Assembly: GCA_038373865.1 (NCBI GenBank) | Contig: JAXGGA010002860.1 | Location: forward strand, 49,274 to 113,273 | Source: Uloborus plumipes | Taxonomy: Eukaryota > Arthropoda > Arachnida > Araneae > Uloboridae | Direction: 5' to 3' | DNA length: 64,000 nucleotides | Shown here: positions 36,201 through 47,754 of the stretch, in pieces | Layout of the letters: each line of letters opens with the position of its first letter | How positions within the stretch are numbered: position 1 is the first letter of the stretch | Made by a program: the position numbers and the translations under genes | Notes under the pieces: model-generated | Database searches by the model: none | What the model was told of the DNA's origin: nothing | Seen by the model: only the letters and a program-made list of their open reading frames with translations

Positions 36201-37430
36201 CCTTCACAATCTAACATAAACAGAGACTTCGGGCAATCTTGTTTGCCTAATCGGTTCACCATTAAGTGAAGCTTACACCCTATAATCATCCTCCAAAATT
36301 GCAAACATACAAAATTCATTGCATATACGTCCTTGAGCCAACCTTCTGACATATTTTAGCATATGATGAATATTATGCTCTTCAGTAATTGTTCTTCTAA
36401 CAATATTATTCCTGATTCATTAAAGAAAATACATCAAACTGCTCGTTCTTCAGATCAAATTGCTACGTGCATACCTAACATGGTAACTGCAATCACGATT
36501 GACAGTAATTAGGATACCATAGCCACCTGCACTCGAAAAAACATCTTAACTCAAGGCATTGACAAATTACCGGAGGGTTAACTATCGGCTACGAAATTTT
36601 AAGGCATCAGTAATTGAAAGTCGATTCCTCTTTGCGTAAGCCTATGCTTCAGTTTATGGTTGTAGTCCTTGAGCACCATCACGATGGCAATTACGGCGCA
36701 TAGAGCGCGCAATTGAGTGCGAGAAAGTTAGCCTGAGTTGAGATGTTCAGGTGCTGCTTGTCAGTTTTTTTCTTTTTTTTTTTTTTTCGCACGCTGGGTT
36801 CCGATGGGATCGTAAAGTCAGGCTAATTAGGAACGTTTTTTTTAGTTTTTAAAGAAGCGGTGCTTGTGTAGTTTCTTAATTAGGATAATTAACAAATGTG
36901 TTTCGTCGTTGGTGAAAGTAAAGATTTCAACTAGAGACCTTGAGTTTAAAGTTGATTCATCAACTTGAGCTTTGCACACGAAGGGAAACATTTCCTCCAA
37001 GATAACATAATGAAAATTCTTATTTAATACTACGATGTTTTTGAATGTAAGCTACAAAGCTAAATTGGATGCAAACTGTCAAAAAGTTTATGACTCAGGT
37101 TAACGATGCCCAATACTGTAAAAACACGCATTAACAACACACGTAAATGTTAAAAATGCTAATATGAATCATTTAAAGATACATTTACAATTATCATTTA
37201 CAGAATTCAACATCATAAATATCACTTCTCAAAGGTGTTTTTTTTTTATAAGAGTGGCATAACTCTCTCAATACTTTATCGAACTTCTTGCGCAAGGTAT
37301 CATTTCAAAGATTGTTATTACCACTTTCGTAAACAATAAAAAAGCTATTAATATTTTAGTTGTTCTGTCAAAACAAACCCCGATTTATTTTGTTTCTTAT
37401 TACGTATTGCTTTAGTGTATAGCATTTCAA
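33240..37430. other. Long AT-rich stretch, nothing recognised
   Basis: About 4 kb with many poly-A/T runs and no bounded repeat. A weak pogo-like motif (tacagtgacacct) occurs near 35057. A slightly GC-richer patch lies at 36560-36830. I see no supported gene. Confidence 0.4.
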
Positions 37431-37437
37431 AATAGAG

Positions 37438-37498
37438 ACCCATTGGCTCGGTTGGTAGGACTCGTGCGAAGATCGTGAGTTCGAATCTACAAATGGCC
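37438..37498 (+). repeat. tRNA-like fragment with A and B boxes
   Basis: An A-box-like tggctcggttgg starts at 37444 and a B-box-like agttcgaatct at 37479, 35 bp apart as in tRNAs. Flanking ccatt and aatgg can pair as part of an acceptor stem. The T-stem pairs poorly and no clear anticodon stem is seen, so a functional tRNA is unlikely. It is probably the head of an old tRNA-derived SINE or a tRNA pseudogene. Confidence 0.45.
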
Positions 37499-37687
37499 AC
37501 AAAGCTTTTCAGCAGAATCCTAACCCTAGTTTCCCTTGACATATTATCTGAACTCATTACAGGGTTCTGAATAATAAATCTGTTGCTGCTAAATTCAGGA
37601 GAAAATTTGTTTTTTTATCGATAAATCGCAGAATAACTTTTAAAAAAATATTTCAACAAAATGGAGAAATCTAAATCAATTGTTATA

Positions 37688-37861
37688 CAGTCGACGCTCG
37701 ATATAACGACCATCTCCATCCTACAGAAAACGGTCTTTATAACGAGTGGTCGCTGTAAGAGGTAGAACATAGTGTATTGGGATACAGTTGGGGGTTTTCT
37801 CACCGGTCGTTTTATTGGGATGGTCTTTATAACGTGTGGTCGTTATAACGAGCGCCGACTG
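37688..37861 (+). mobile_element. pogo/Tigger-like MITE, family T, copy 2
   Basis: TA-flanked, 174 bp. It starts cagtcgacgctcgatataac and ends tataacgagcgccgactg. It aligns end to end with the copies at 11738, 47575 (inverted) and 59932. Confidence 0.85.
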
Positions 37862-38407
37862 TATTTTATTTTATTGCGCATTACTTTTATGTATTGCATC
37901 CTAGAATGGACGCTCATCATCAAATTGATCAGAGCGGCGCTCAAATAACATTAAAATCAAGGGCTCACCTTTGCCAGAAAAATATCTTTTGATTTACTAG
38001 TTTGGGTATTTGCTGAATTCGATTCCAAATTCTCATAAGTTAAAAATCTAAACTTATTATAGGACTGTAAACCACAATTGAAGGGCTTGGAGGATGAAGG
38101 GGCTAAGTTACATTTTAAAAAATGAGCACTCTGTACAATGGTAGGCAATAGATACAGGTAAGCAAATAGGACTTGGTACATCAAACAATAGATGTCAATT
38201 GACCAATTTCATACGCACACTAATGACAAAACCCGAAAACAAAAAAGCTGCAACAACTACAACAATCAAACTTTGAACTTGAATTACTCGCAATTTCTGT
38301 TTTTTCACAGAACCCGTTCATCTCCCAAGCCCTTCAATTGTATTGTTGCATCAAAATCACGTTTGTAGCAACAACTTCAAGAGTAACTTTTATGCAAAAC
38401 GTTCTAA

Positions 38408-38871
38408 CTCATTTATACCCAAGTTTTTTTTTTTAATTTTTTTTTTCAATTTTTATCTGCTTAAAACTCTTACTTTTGGAACGGTTTACATACATTTTAG
38501 ACTTAAAATAGTTCGCCGTTGCCATATTTATTAAGTTATTTAACGTCATGTTTATGGGATATTTTGCAGATATGTAAGCAAAATACGACCCTTTTTGACT
38601 TTACTTTTGCAAAGCAACATTACAGAAGGCATCTCTGATCAATTTTAAGCAAATCATTTTAAAAGAGTTTAATTTTAAGAAAAAAAGTTCGCAAAAAAAT
38701 ACCTTCTGTACTCATGCTGGATTGACTGATTTGTCTGAAAATATCTGTTAATAAATAAACTCTGAGGTCAATTGGAAAAAACAGCTTTAGTAAAAGAATA
38801 TACCCAATACAGGTTTTTGTATGCAGTAACTAACAAGCGTCCCGTTTTTAAGCTACTGGGGCATAAATGGA
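38408..38871. mobile_element. piggyBac-type MITE, family P, copy 2
   Basis: About 464 bp with ends ctcatttatacccaag and ggggcataaatgga, eroded versions of the termini at 3786-4304. TTAA is kept on the right (38872-38875) and reads CTAA on the left. The interior aligns with copy 1, with small deletions. Confidence 0.7.
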
Positions 38872-39362
38872 TTAAGAAGAATGCAATAAAATACATTTGA
38901 ATAAAATTGTTACCAATGTATATCATTACATATCTATAAGACTTGAAAACATTTTAACTTTAATTTCAACAACAAGTTCAAATCATGAGAAGATTGATAA
39001 ATGTTATTTTAATAAATAATTTGGAGGAATCAGTTAAAGAAAACATTCATCAGACTCGTTTCACAGTGAAATTCATACATGACAATATTAAATAAGATAA
39101 TTACGAGAATCATTTATTTTTAGAGGACATTCAAAATATTTATTTGCAGCAGTTATTTTTAAGAACCATTTTTAAAAAGTATGTATGGATGACTCATATG
39201 ATTCATATAAACGAAACGTTTATTTTAACCATATGATAACTATTTTCAAGTTAAAAATGAAAATAAAAACAGAAATTGCTTTAAAAATGGTTAAAAAATA
39301 TTTTTTAATCACTGTTCTACAAATTGTTAATGCTAGTGCTTAAATAAGTCTAATGATTTTGC

Positions 39363-39652
39363 CAGGGCATATACAAGGGAGGGGCGATGGGGGCAATCGC
39401 CCCTCCCTTGAGGAACTCTTCTCCAGAAGTTTTTCGACTTTGAAGTTCAAAAAAGGCAAATTTTAGATGATCTTCGATGGTACTATGAGAAGTGGTTGAG
39501 ATTCGGGGCTCTGATCCTGAATTTTTTCGAAATTGAAGACCGAAACATTTATAATAAACATGTATCAACCAGGCTATGTGGTAGAAAAAGGGACAAGTAG
39601 AGGAAAAAAAGCAAATCGCCCCTCCCTTGGAATATTTCTGGATCCGCCCTTG
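39363..39652. mobile_element. 290-bp hAT-type MITE
   Basis: Ends cagggc (left) and gcccttg (right) lie outside a stronger inverted repeat: caagggaggggcgat at the left, atcgcccctcccttg at the right. Flanking octamers gattttgc (39355-39362) and gattttac (39653-39660) match in 7 of 8 positions and fit a hAT TSD. It is non-coding. Confidence 0.65.
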
Positions 39653-39830
39653 GATTTTACTTAATCAACTGGGTTTTCATCTTAGCAATATTAAAACATC
39701 ATTTTCAAGAATGAAAGTTAAGAAAATTATAACTTTTTTAATTGCGCAAACACTCTTTATTAAACATAGTGTCAGAAATAGCACATCATTTTAAATCTGG
39801 ACAAACAACCTAAGACGAGCACAATTTTAA

Positions 39831-40326
39831 CCCATTAATGCCCGACTTTTTTTTTTTCTTCCAAAGCTATTTTGTATACTGGTTACAAATAGTGTTTAAT
39901 GGACAGGAAAAATAATTTTACAAAATATCGTGTAAAAAGTAATTTGTTTATTAAAAAAAGAAAAATCGTTCTTAAAAACGGACGCTAGGCACCAGCGGGT
40001 GCATACCTTTTTCACTCTATTTTTTCGGCCTACGATATAATATTTGAAAAGACATTTCATAAGAAGAAATAAAATCAGCAATTAACGTAAACTGGAAGCT
40101 GGGAATAACTTTGAAAACTTAGCTATTTGTTCTCGAGATTGTGAACGAGAGAGATTGTGAACAGAACACACTTTACAATGGTTACGTGCTGCAATCTGTT
40201 AATAATGAATTAAAACAATACCAAAGTAATAATTTAACACTATTATTTGGTTGAAATGTTCATTTTTGGAAAATTCAGACACACTTTTTGGACCGTCCCG
40301 AAAAAGGGATGCTAGTCATTCATGGG
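39831..40326 (+). mobile_element. piggyBac-type MITE, family Q, long copy
   Basis: TTAA at 39827-39830 precedes cccattaatgcccgac. The right end ggatgctagtcattcatggg is followed by TGAA, an eroded TTAA. At 39975-40000 there is an internal motif, aacggacgctaggcaccagc, that closely resembles the right terminus. The long form therefore looks like a unit with an extra, internal end. The short copy at 25410 lacks this middle block. Confidence 0.75.
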
Positions 40327-40560
40327 TGAAGTTTCTAATCATTGATGTGAATGTTTAACACCAATTTTATGACGAATTTCTCGGAATTGCTTACATATGA
40401 GAGCAACGTGTATGGGAGAGACAAAAAATGAGAAAATGGATTTTTAAAAAAAGGGTGAAAACTTATAGAAATCTCATTTCAGAAAGATCAAAAATTGCGC
40501 CATACATTTAAGTAATCAAAAAACTGCACACTTATTGATTCACTTGAAGTAGAAAGAGAA

Positions 40561-41225
40561 TATTTAGCAGTAGGTTACCACCCCTAAGTCAGGGCTGAGA
40601 CATCTTTCTTTATATGTAATACACACCACCAGTTGTTATATCATCCAGAGACTACAGTTTCGTTCTAATTAGAGCTCATTTGGAATTGATAGTAATCGAG
40701 CAAAGGACAGAAACTGGCGGCGTATTCCATGAAATTCTGCCTCAACTTACTGGCTTAGAGGCCTCACGTTATAGCTCTTATAAGAGCTCATATGGAATAG
40801 GTATAGTAGCCGAGCTAAAGGCATTAATTGGCAGTGTATTGCATGAAATTCTGCCTCAGCCCTGGCTTCGAGGCGAAAACTTACTGCCTAATGCCAAAGC
40901 TATACCTTCCCCAAGTAGCACACTTCGTTTTTTAAAGGTTGTAAAATGGTTATTAACGTTGTAACAACCGCTTAAAAACGTTTATAAAACGTTTGAAGGT
41001 TATTTGTGCTACCTGGGTCAGTTCAAGAGCTGAACCGTACCATTGCTGCTGTCTCTCTCTCTGGTGTGGTAATTTTGCTTTAGCTACCAGTTTCTTTGGT
41101 ATTCTTAGATTATATAGGATGTTTTCTGCATACAGATCGGTTACTAACTATTCCAGACTGATGAGTTCTAATAAGAAAGAAACTACAGTCGCTGGACGGT
41201 GAAACCGAGCTGGTTGTGTATTACA
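40561..41225. repeat. Composite inverted-repeat element, interrupted
   Basis: A left arm with taatacacaccaccag then actacagtttcgttctaat is inverted in the right arm (gaaactacag, then ctggttgtgtatta) at 41180-41222. Within it, two imperfect direct units (about 40672-40765 and 40792-40885) share gaaattctgcctca. A segment at 40566-40600 is also inverted at 40853-40890. The CCCAAGTAGCAC MITE at 40910-41017 sits inside. A partial relative lies at 59050-59325. Its class is not recognised. Confidence 0.55.
40910..41017. mobile_element. 108-bp MITE with CCCAAGTAGCAC ends, copy 2
   Basis: Starts cccaagtagcac and ends gtgctacctggg, a good inverted repeat. It aligns closely with the copy at 30589-30697 over its whole length. 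It interrupts the larger composite repeat around it. Confidence 0.75.
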
Positions 41226-41230
41226 TTTAG

Positions 41231-42745
41231 AACAAGAAGTTCTGTCAAGAACTAAACGAGCTTACTTTCCCGTACATCGACATCGACATTCTAGCATCTG
41301 ATCATTATTCTCTTGATTATCTGAGACTGAAAATTATGTCAAACATACCTTTTTAGCACTTGAAGCTGATTTCTAAAATCAAAATATACCCCTCTCATCA
41401 GATGAAATAGACACGTAAAAAGTAAATAAATGAATAAATAAAGTTTTGTCGTATCTTTTAAAGAATGTAACTGTTACAGTTCTTCCGTAGAAAAATTCCT
41501 TAATCGTTTTCAATAAATACATAAATAAATAAAAGTACAAAGAACATACACAGAAAAGAAAAAAAAAAAAAAAAAAAACTCGTTCGTTAATAAAATGTCT
41601 CGAATTTCATTTTTTAATCCGTTGCCAGTTGTTATATATTACTAAAGAATAAAATGCTCTCGCGAATGAAAAATTTTTGTTACAAAAAAAATCGTCTGCT
41701 AAAAAAAATGATAATAATAAAAACAAAACAGATAAATAAATAAACAAAAAATCGTCTGCACAGTCAGTAATTTTTTTTCTGAGCCTGCATTTCCGCCATG
41801 TTTACGGAGTCGGAGTCGGAATCAGTCCTCACAGAAGATTATCCAGAAAAGTACTTTACATGCAGTACTTATCAAAACCATTTCCTTACAAAATAAAATT
41901 GAAGGAAATCCGCTTTTAAGGTCAGGATCAACATTCAACTTAAATTTCCCGTAGGCGCTAATGTTAAATTTTTTTTCTGAACGGTTCAATATTGAACGAA
42001 AAATGGTTCAAATCAAAAAGCGAAATATGGGAATGAGCCTCTCCGAGATCTTTCAAACAAAAAAAAGTTTATTCCATTCGGATGGTTCACTCAGAAGTTA
42101 TTAGGTGGGGAAAGGTTGCTTGAACGGTTCAATGTTGAACGAAAAAAATGTTCAAATTGAAAATTTAAATCCGGTAATGAAGTATCCTTGCTGAGATCCT
42201 TCGAACAAAAAAAAAAGTTTGTTTAAATCGGACTGTTCACTCAAAAGTTATTAGGGGTGACAGCTTGTTTGAACGGTTCAATGTTGAACGAAAAATTGTT
42301 CAAATCGAAAATGTAGATACGGGAATGAAGTATCCTTGAAAAGATCTTTCGAACAAAAAAAGTTTGTTCAAATCGGACTGTTCATTCAAAAGTTAGTATC
42401 GCGGGACCGGTTGTTTGAACGGCTCAAAGTTGAACCAAAAATTGTTCAAATCAAAAAATCAAATATGGGAATGAGCTGTACTCGCCGAGATCTTTCCAAC
42501 AAAAAAAAGTTTGTCCAAATCGGAATGTTCATTCAAAAGTTATTAGGGGGGGGGACAGACCGACCGACCGACCGCTCGACACATAAGTTCCCCATCTCAA
42601 TACCCTACTTTCAAATTTTTAATTTTTCGATATTCATTTTACCTTTTTATTTTTTTAACTTGGCGATATTTTTTAGATGCATTAAGCTAATTTTAATACT
42701 TTTTTCGTCTTTCTTTTGTTTTCAACGGGAAAGTAGGCTAAAAAG
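41231..42745 (-). mobile_element. Helentron/HINE-like element, copy B
   Basis: Opposite orientation to copy A. On the plus strand the order is hairpin agttctgtcaagaact (41238-41253), sub-terminal repeat gcttactttcccg (41260-41272), unique sequence with poly-A, four ~147-bp units (42.0-42.56 kb), a short gaccgaccgaccg microsatellite, and sub-terminal repeat cgggaaagtaggc (42726-42738) ending in taaaa. It carries the uninterrupted form of the site where copy A holds the 971-bp insertion. A 152-codon frame (42336-42794) is a by-product of the array. Confidence 0.6.
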
Positions 42746-42749
42746 GATA

Positions 42750-44555
42750 GTTTGTCGAGTGAAAAATAAATTGTCGGTTTTCTCAAAAGCTTAGAAAATA
42801 GTCTTCTTTAATATCTCCATTCCTTAGTATCTCAATCTCAATAATTACACATTGCTACAGCAAATATATTTTAGGTATGATTTCTTCGATTTTTTTTCCA
42901 ATTTTTTTATCATTGATGACATTGGTTATCCAGTATAACTAGGGCAGCTACAAATGTATTCCTATGCTACTTCTTAAGAAGGACGTAAAAATCTTGTTTT
43001 TGAGCTTAAAGATAAAAGGAAGCAAAACTCAATGTTCGTTGTAAGCAGTTTAGACGTAGTAAAAATTTAAAAAACTGAATAATTATATGATCATTATCAG
43101 AAACAAAAAAGTAGTTTGTAATTCTGATCGCAAAAGGGCAGAAATTTATAGCTATTTCCTCGTGTTGTTTATGATATAAATGCAAGAAAACAAGATGATC
43201 CTGATTTACTGCCCAATTCCATCGATAAAAAACTTTAAATACTTAAGCCTGCCTAGACATTTAATTGCGCTTATGAGGAAAATCATAGACATTCAAAAGA
43301 CAACAATTAAAGAAGTTACTTTTAATGCCAGCACTCAGTTTTTTAATGTTTCAAGAAATAAAAGAGCACCACCGGCTTTCTGACGCTAAATGTGAACCAG
43401 GTCAGGATTTAATTGAAAAACCGACTCAGAGTGATTTTATACATTGTGTTGCGGCGAGAGAAAAAGCAAAACTAGTTTCCACAGGTCAATCACACAGCAG
43501 AGTTACATCTTGTAACTGGTCATTTACCAAATTGACCTTCACGTCATGCTTTCAGGTCTCGGCTCATGTGTCAAAACCCCGGTATCCTTTTATTTGCATT
43601 ATACTCGGCACAGCTACACTTTTTAACTCACTTCCGTTCCTTAAATTACCATTAAAGTGATAAGTGGGGTAAATGAAGTTTTCGCCATCAACCCTAGGTG
43701 ACCTCTTTAGAGATAGAGAGGGTGGTTTCTTTGAGTTGTGATATCTTGTAATGAAGTCTTGAACATTTCTCGGTTTTACAATAGCTCTAGCACTTTTTCT
43801 ATTTAATTGCAAATAATAAATATTTGCCTTACATTATCAAATGCATGTTATTCATCTTATTAGAGAACTAGTAGTGTTTACTTATATTTGTACATAAAGT
43901 GATTGAGCTTTCAAAGTTGTACAATAACAAACGAGTGCTAAATATTATTTTAAGTACAAACCAAAACTTTCAATAACTACATAAACGAACTTTTCCATGT
44001 CAAGGCTTGTGATTTGACTGTCCTCATCAGACCATCGTGTTGGGAAGTCATTATAATGTCCCAAAAGAATTTCCTTTATTCGGTAAATTTTGCAGACGAT
44101 TCGACAAATTTGGAATACATATTGTATTATCGAGATTCTTTCTTTTTATTTTCTTTTTCAAATTGTTTCTTTAGAAATGTGTAATGATCATTCTCATTAG
44201 ATATTATACATTTATGATACGGACAAATGTTCACATTTTATCATTCAGTAAAATTAGAAATGAATTCGGAAACTTGAGAACTTTCCCACTCCTAGAAATT
44301 TTAGCTTGGGGCTATCCTGGTTCTCACCAATCTATTCTAAAGAAATTAGCAAAAAAAAAAAAAAAAATAGAAGGTGTGAAAACGCTAGAAACCCATGTCA
44401 ATAAAATATATAAACGAAAATTCCTTCTTTGGATTAAGACATGGGGTAGCAAAGTTTTGATATCGGAAGACTAAAATTTTAAGATAAAAATAAATTTAGA
44501 GTATATTTGTTCATGTGAGGATCTAAAGAGAATGAATAAATGTACCAGATAATGT
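42750..44555. other. AT-rich stretch, nothing recognised
   Basis: Open frames of 67 to 111 codons between 43180 and 43812 overlap on both strands and show no motif or codon pattern that I can support as coding. Confidence 0.4.
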
Positions 44556-44572
44556 CTTATAGTCGAACCTCT

Positions 44573-44650
44573 ATAATTCGATCACACTTATAACGAATGA
44601 TATTTTCGATCCCCACCCTATGGCTTGTGGGGTATTGTTCTTCGGTTAAA
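44573..44650. repeat. Half of a pogo-like terminus
   Basis: The string tatagtcgaacctctataat, followed by a tcgatcacacttataacgaa segment, resembles the left ends of the TA-flanked families in this window. No matching right end was found downstream, so it is probably a truncated or highly eroded copy. Confidence 0.35.
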
Positions 44651-44654
44651 CCTA

Positions 44655-45945
44655 ATTTATTTAAAAGCCCTTTGGATTTCAACTGTATTGAAATTTCACT
44701 TCAATAATTGAAAGTATCTATATAATCTAGACATCTCAAATATTCATGAATTTTATTCTTCTAAATAAGTACTGATTCCTAATAAATATTTTATTGAAAC
44801 AAAAACTTAACGAGAACGAAAGAAATTATAAATAAAAGCAAGGCTAAAAAAATAGAAATAAATCAAGAATTATATGATAAAAAAACTGCAGCTTTGATTT
44901 ATTTTAGTAGTCACGTAGTATGGCTTTCAGCGTAATTGGGAAGTGTTTCTCGCAGATGATAACACAGGCCAACGATGAAAAAACTTTTTTAATGAAAATA
45001 CCTTATTCTTATGTTGTTTAGGTTGCTGAATCCAAATATGATGCTTAAAAAGTTGTATCACCCACCATTTATTCACATTTTATAGTTACATTCATGAAAT
45101 AAAGAAACATTTTTAGAATTTAACAGCTTTTTCATAGTTAAGATAACATGAAAAAATAGGTCTAATGAACAAAGATGATGTTGGCAGCACTGCTGAAACA
45201 CATGCTACAACATGATGGGGGATTACTGTTGGTCACTTCACCGGGAAGTTCAGCAAGCTATTCATCGCAGGAAAAGCTACACAAGAAGCTTCAAGGAAAA
45301 AAGGGAAAGAAAATATAAAGCAATTCCACTTGACAAGTGAACCTTGTATCATCACATAAAATTACTATTCCAAGTATTTTACTGTAAATACAAACCATTT
45401 TTACGATTCTACAGTGTTTCATTGATTTCCCTATATACTGTAAATGGGTATTAGACTATATAATAAAATACATTTTGCTTAGAAACTAAGGGTGATACAT
45501 AAAAACTACAAGCAGATTTGGATTCAGCACATAAAAATCTATCAAGATCAGCTATTAAAATTAAAAAAGTTTTCAAAAAGGTTTTTTTTGTTGGCCTGTG
45601 AAATTGATGGAAAATGTATTTCTAAACAAATTTTTTTGCCGTAAAAAAACTTAAAAATTGATTTTGCTTCAGTGGTTGTAAGGCGGGGCTCTACGATCCT
45701 TAAATATTTTTTTAAAATCCTTGTTAATTTTTTGCACCATAAACTCGAAGCACCTCTTTAACAACCCTTCTATTTCTTTTTCCGTCAACATCTCGAATCT
45801 AATGAAGCATGTGTTAAAGTCACAAAAAAGTAACTAAGTACATGATTACAAATAAAGACTAGGATTTAACAAAATTTGTGTTCGATATGTAGAAATATAG
45901 GAATATCATATATTTTATGACTTCTAACATTGAATAATTTAACTT
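44655..45945. other. AT-rich stretch, nothing recognised
   Basis: No bounded repeat, RNA gene or credible coding frame. Confidence 0.35.
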
Positions 45946-45949
45946 TACA

Positions 45950-46035
45950 CTGTTAAAAAGTTTTCTGACATTGTATGGTAAAATATACTGGCATCCATGC
46001 TGCCAGTACTTTTTACCGTAAATTTCTAAGTCAGT
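45950..46035. repeat. Hairpin-forming repeat
   Basis: ggtaaaatatactggca and tgccagtactttttacc (about 45980-46018) form an imperfect inverted repeat with a very short loop. The block follows cactgttaaaaag, a motif commonly seen at MITE ends, but the outer limits are uncertain. Confidence 0.4.
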
Positions 46036-46254
46036 AAAATTTTAAGGTAGAAAAAACGAAAATGAAAAGCGCGAAGTGCGAGGACAAAAAGACATTAGAA
46101 AAACACAAATTTCTGCCTTCAAAATCACATTACTGTGCTAATTCGTATTTTACATATTCCATATGTGCAGTTAAGTGACTTTCCAAATCAAGCAATGTCC
46201 GGTTTATTAGTGTCCAAATTAATGAATCTTCTATGTTTAAATCAGATGGTCATA

Positions 46255-46500
46255 AAATTAACCACTCCGATGAAACGGATGTGGGAATAGCACTTTGTCA
46301 CCGAAGTGTAAAATAAGAAGTCGAAACTTCTTGGTCGTTAATTCCCGAAATCGAAATAGTTATGACAGTCGCCTGGGCGGGGTCGCCATGTCTAATCTTT
46401 TCCGATGAAACGTTTCACCTTCACGCCCCGGGGATTCGTTTCCACGCGTTTCATCACGCACTTCACATTCCACTGTGCGCTTCTCCTCGAATTAGGAAAT
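46255..46500. other. GC-elevated island, no gene recognised
   Basis: Base composition rises sharply relative to the flanks, with many CG dinucleotides (for example cctgggcggggtcgccatg and cacgccccggggattcg). Two gatgaaacg motifs precede gtttcatc-type complements. It could be a regulatory island, a promoter of an unseen transcript or an old repeat. Confidence 0.3.
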
Positions 46501-46652
46501 TAACATAGAAATTCTTAACTTCCTAGGAATTAAGTGCGCCATTGTTTTCGTTGGAGAAATTCCGTGGATTTGTTATTTACGCTTCTAATTTTCAGCATGG
46601 TTTGGATTTTTTTTAAAAATTGTATGTCTTTTCGTGATATAAAGGTAAAATT

Positions 46653-47091
46653 CAGGGCCTGATTATGGCACAGGCCAACTAGGCCTGGGACTGGTGCCCC
46701 ATCTTCCTAAGGGGCCTCTAATTTTCTAAAAACTAATGCACAGCACAAAAGAATGTGTTTTTAAGAGAAATTAATACTATATCAATTGAAAAAAAATATT
46801 TTGATACTTGATTAATATTTCTCTTAATTAGTTCATTTTATGCAAATGATAAAGATTTCTTTCATCGGAATTAGTTGTAAAACTCTTGAGCTAAAATGGA
46901 TATAAAAAAGCAGTATTAGTGCTAGACAGTGCTACTGCATAGGGTCCTGCAATGATCCCCAAAAAGGGCTAGCACCGACATTGCAAAAAAGTTGAAGACT
47001 ATTTTCCATGCACTTAAAAGGTTAGAACTTAGAGGGGGACCTCCACATTATTGTCAGCCTTGGGCCTCACTTTTAGTTTAGTCGGGCCCCA
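46653..47091. mobile_element. 439-bp hAT-like MITE
   Basis: Left end cagggcctgattatggca and right end tttagtcgggcccc are imperfectly inverted. Flanking octamers gtaaaatt (46645-46652) and ttaaaatt (47092-47099) match in 7 of 8 positions, as expected of a hAT TSD. The left end resembles widespread hAT termini (CAGGGCC-GATTA). It has no coding capacity. Confidence 0.6.
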
Positions 47092-47305
47092 TTAAAATTC
47101 CAAGATAAATAGTAAGTAATGGCAAGGACTGAAAAATAAAAGCAATATTTCCTTTGATATGCAGAAATACGTTGATAAAAAATATCAACATTGAGCTATA
47201 AGAACAGATCCACATACCTGTAATTTTGAGAATTCTGTGTATAAAAATGAAGTATAGTGCATACTTTCTATGTATGAAGGGTTATTGTCACTCTGAAACG
47301 AATGA

Positions 47306-47552
47306 AGAGCCAGGGGAAAAAAGATGAAAGTGACCAAAAAGCGATTTCGAGAAAAACGAAGAACAAAGTTTGATTTCTCGTAACTCCCTTTGTAGTTAAT
47401 AGAGTTTTCATGCACATTTCGGTCGATTCTCATCTTTTTCCCCCCTTGTTGTTCTAACAGATGATATTAATCCTTCATAGCCCCTAGACAGCGCTAATAT
47501 CTCAAAATTGACGAAAAAGTGACTTTTATCTTTTTCCCCCTGGCCCTTCAAA
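47306..47552. mobile_element. Short MITE with ~32-bp inverted ends
   Basis: Left end agccaggggaaaaaagatga and right end tttatctttttccccctggc are inverted repeats. The similarity extends through flanking gaag/cttc and inner gtgac/gtgac. No clear TSD. An 82-codon minus-strand frame (47185-47433) crosses its left end and shows no known domain. It lies only 23-25 bp from the next MITE. Confidence 0.55.
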
Positions 47553-47574
47553 TGCATACACGTTTTTAGTAATA

Positions 47575-47747
47575 TAGTCGACGCTCGTTATAACGACCAC
47601 ACGTTATAAAGACCATCCTAATATAACGACCGGTGAGAAACCCCCAACTATATCGCAATACACTCTATGTTCTACCTCTTACAGTCCACTCGTTATAAAG
47701 ACCGTTTTCTGTAGGACGGAGACGGTCGTTATATCGAGCGTCGACTG
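47575..47747 (-). mobile_element. pogo/Tigger-like MITE, family T, copy 3
   Basis: TA-flanked, 173 bp, inverted relative to the other three copies. It starts tagtcgacgctcgttataac (the first base has mutated from C) and ends atatcgagcgtcgactg. Confidence 0.85.
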
Positions 47748-47754
47748 TATTAAT

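Noticed and set aside
42336..42794. 152-codon frame, the longest in the window
   Set aside because: It lies across the same array and the end of copy B. The peptide is the array repeat plus low-complexity Phe-rich sequence.
43180..43812. Overlapping frames of 67, 111 and 82 codons
   Set aside because: They overlap on both strands, with no family motif, splice context or compositional support.
47185..47433. 82-codon minus-strand frame
   Set aside because: It spans the edge of a MITE and its product has no recognisable domain.
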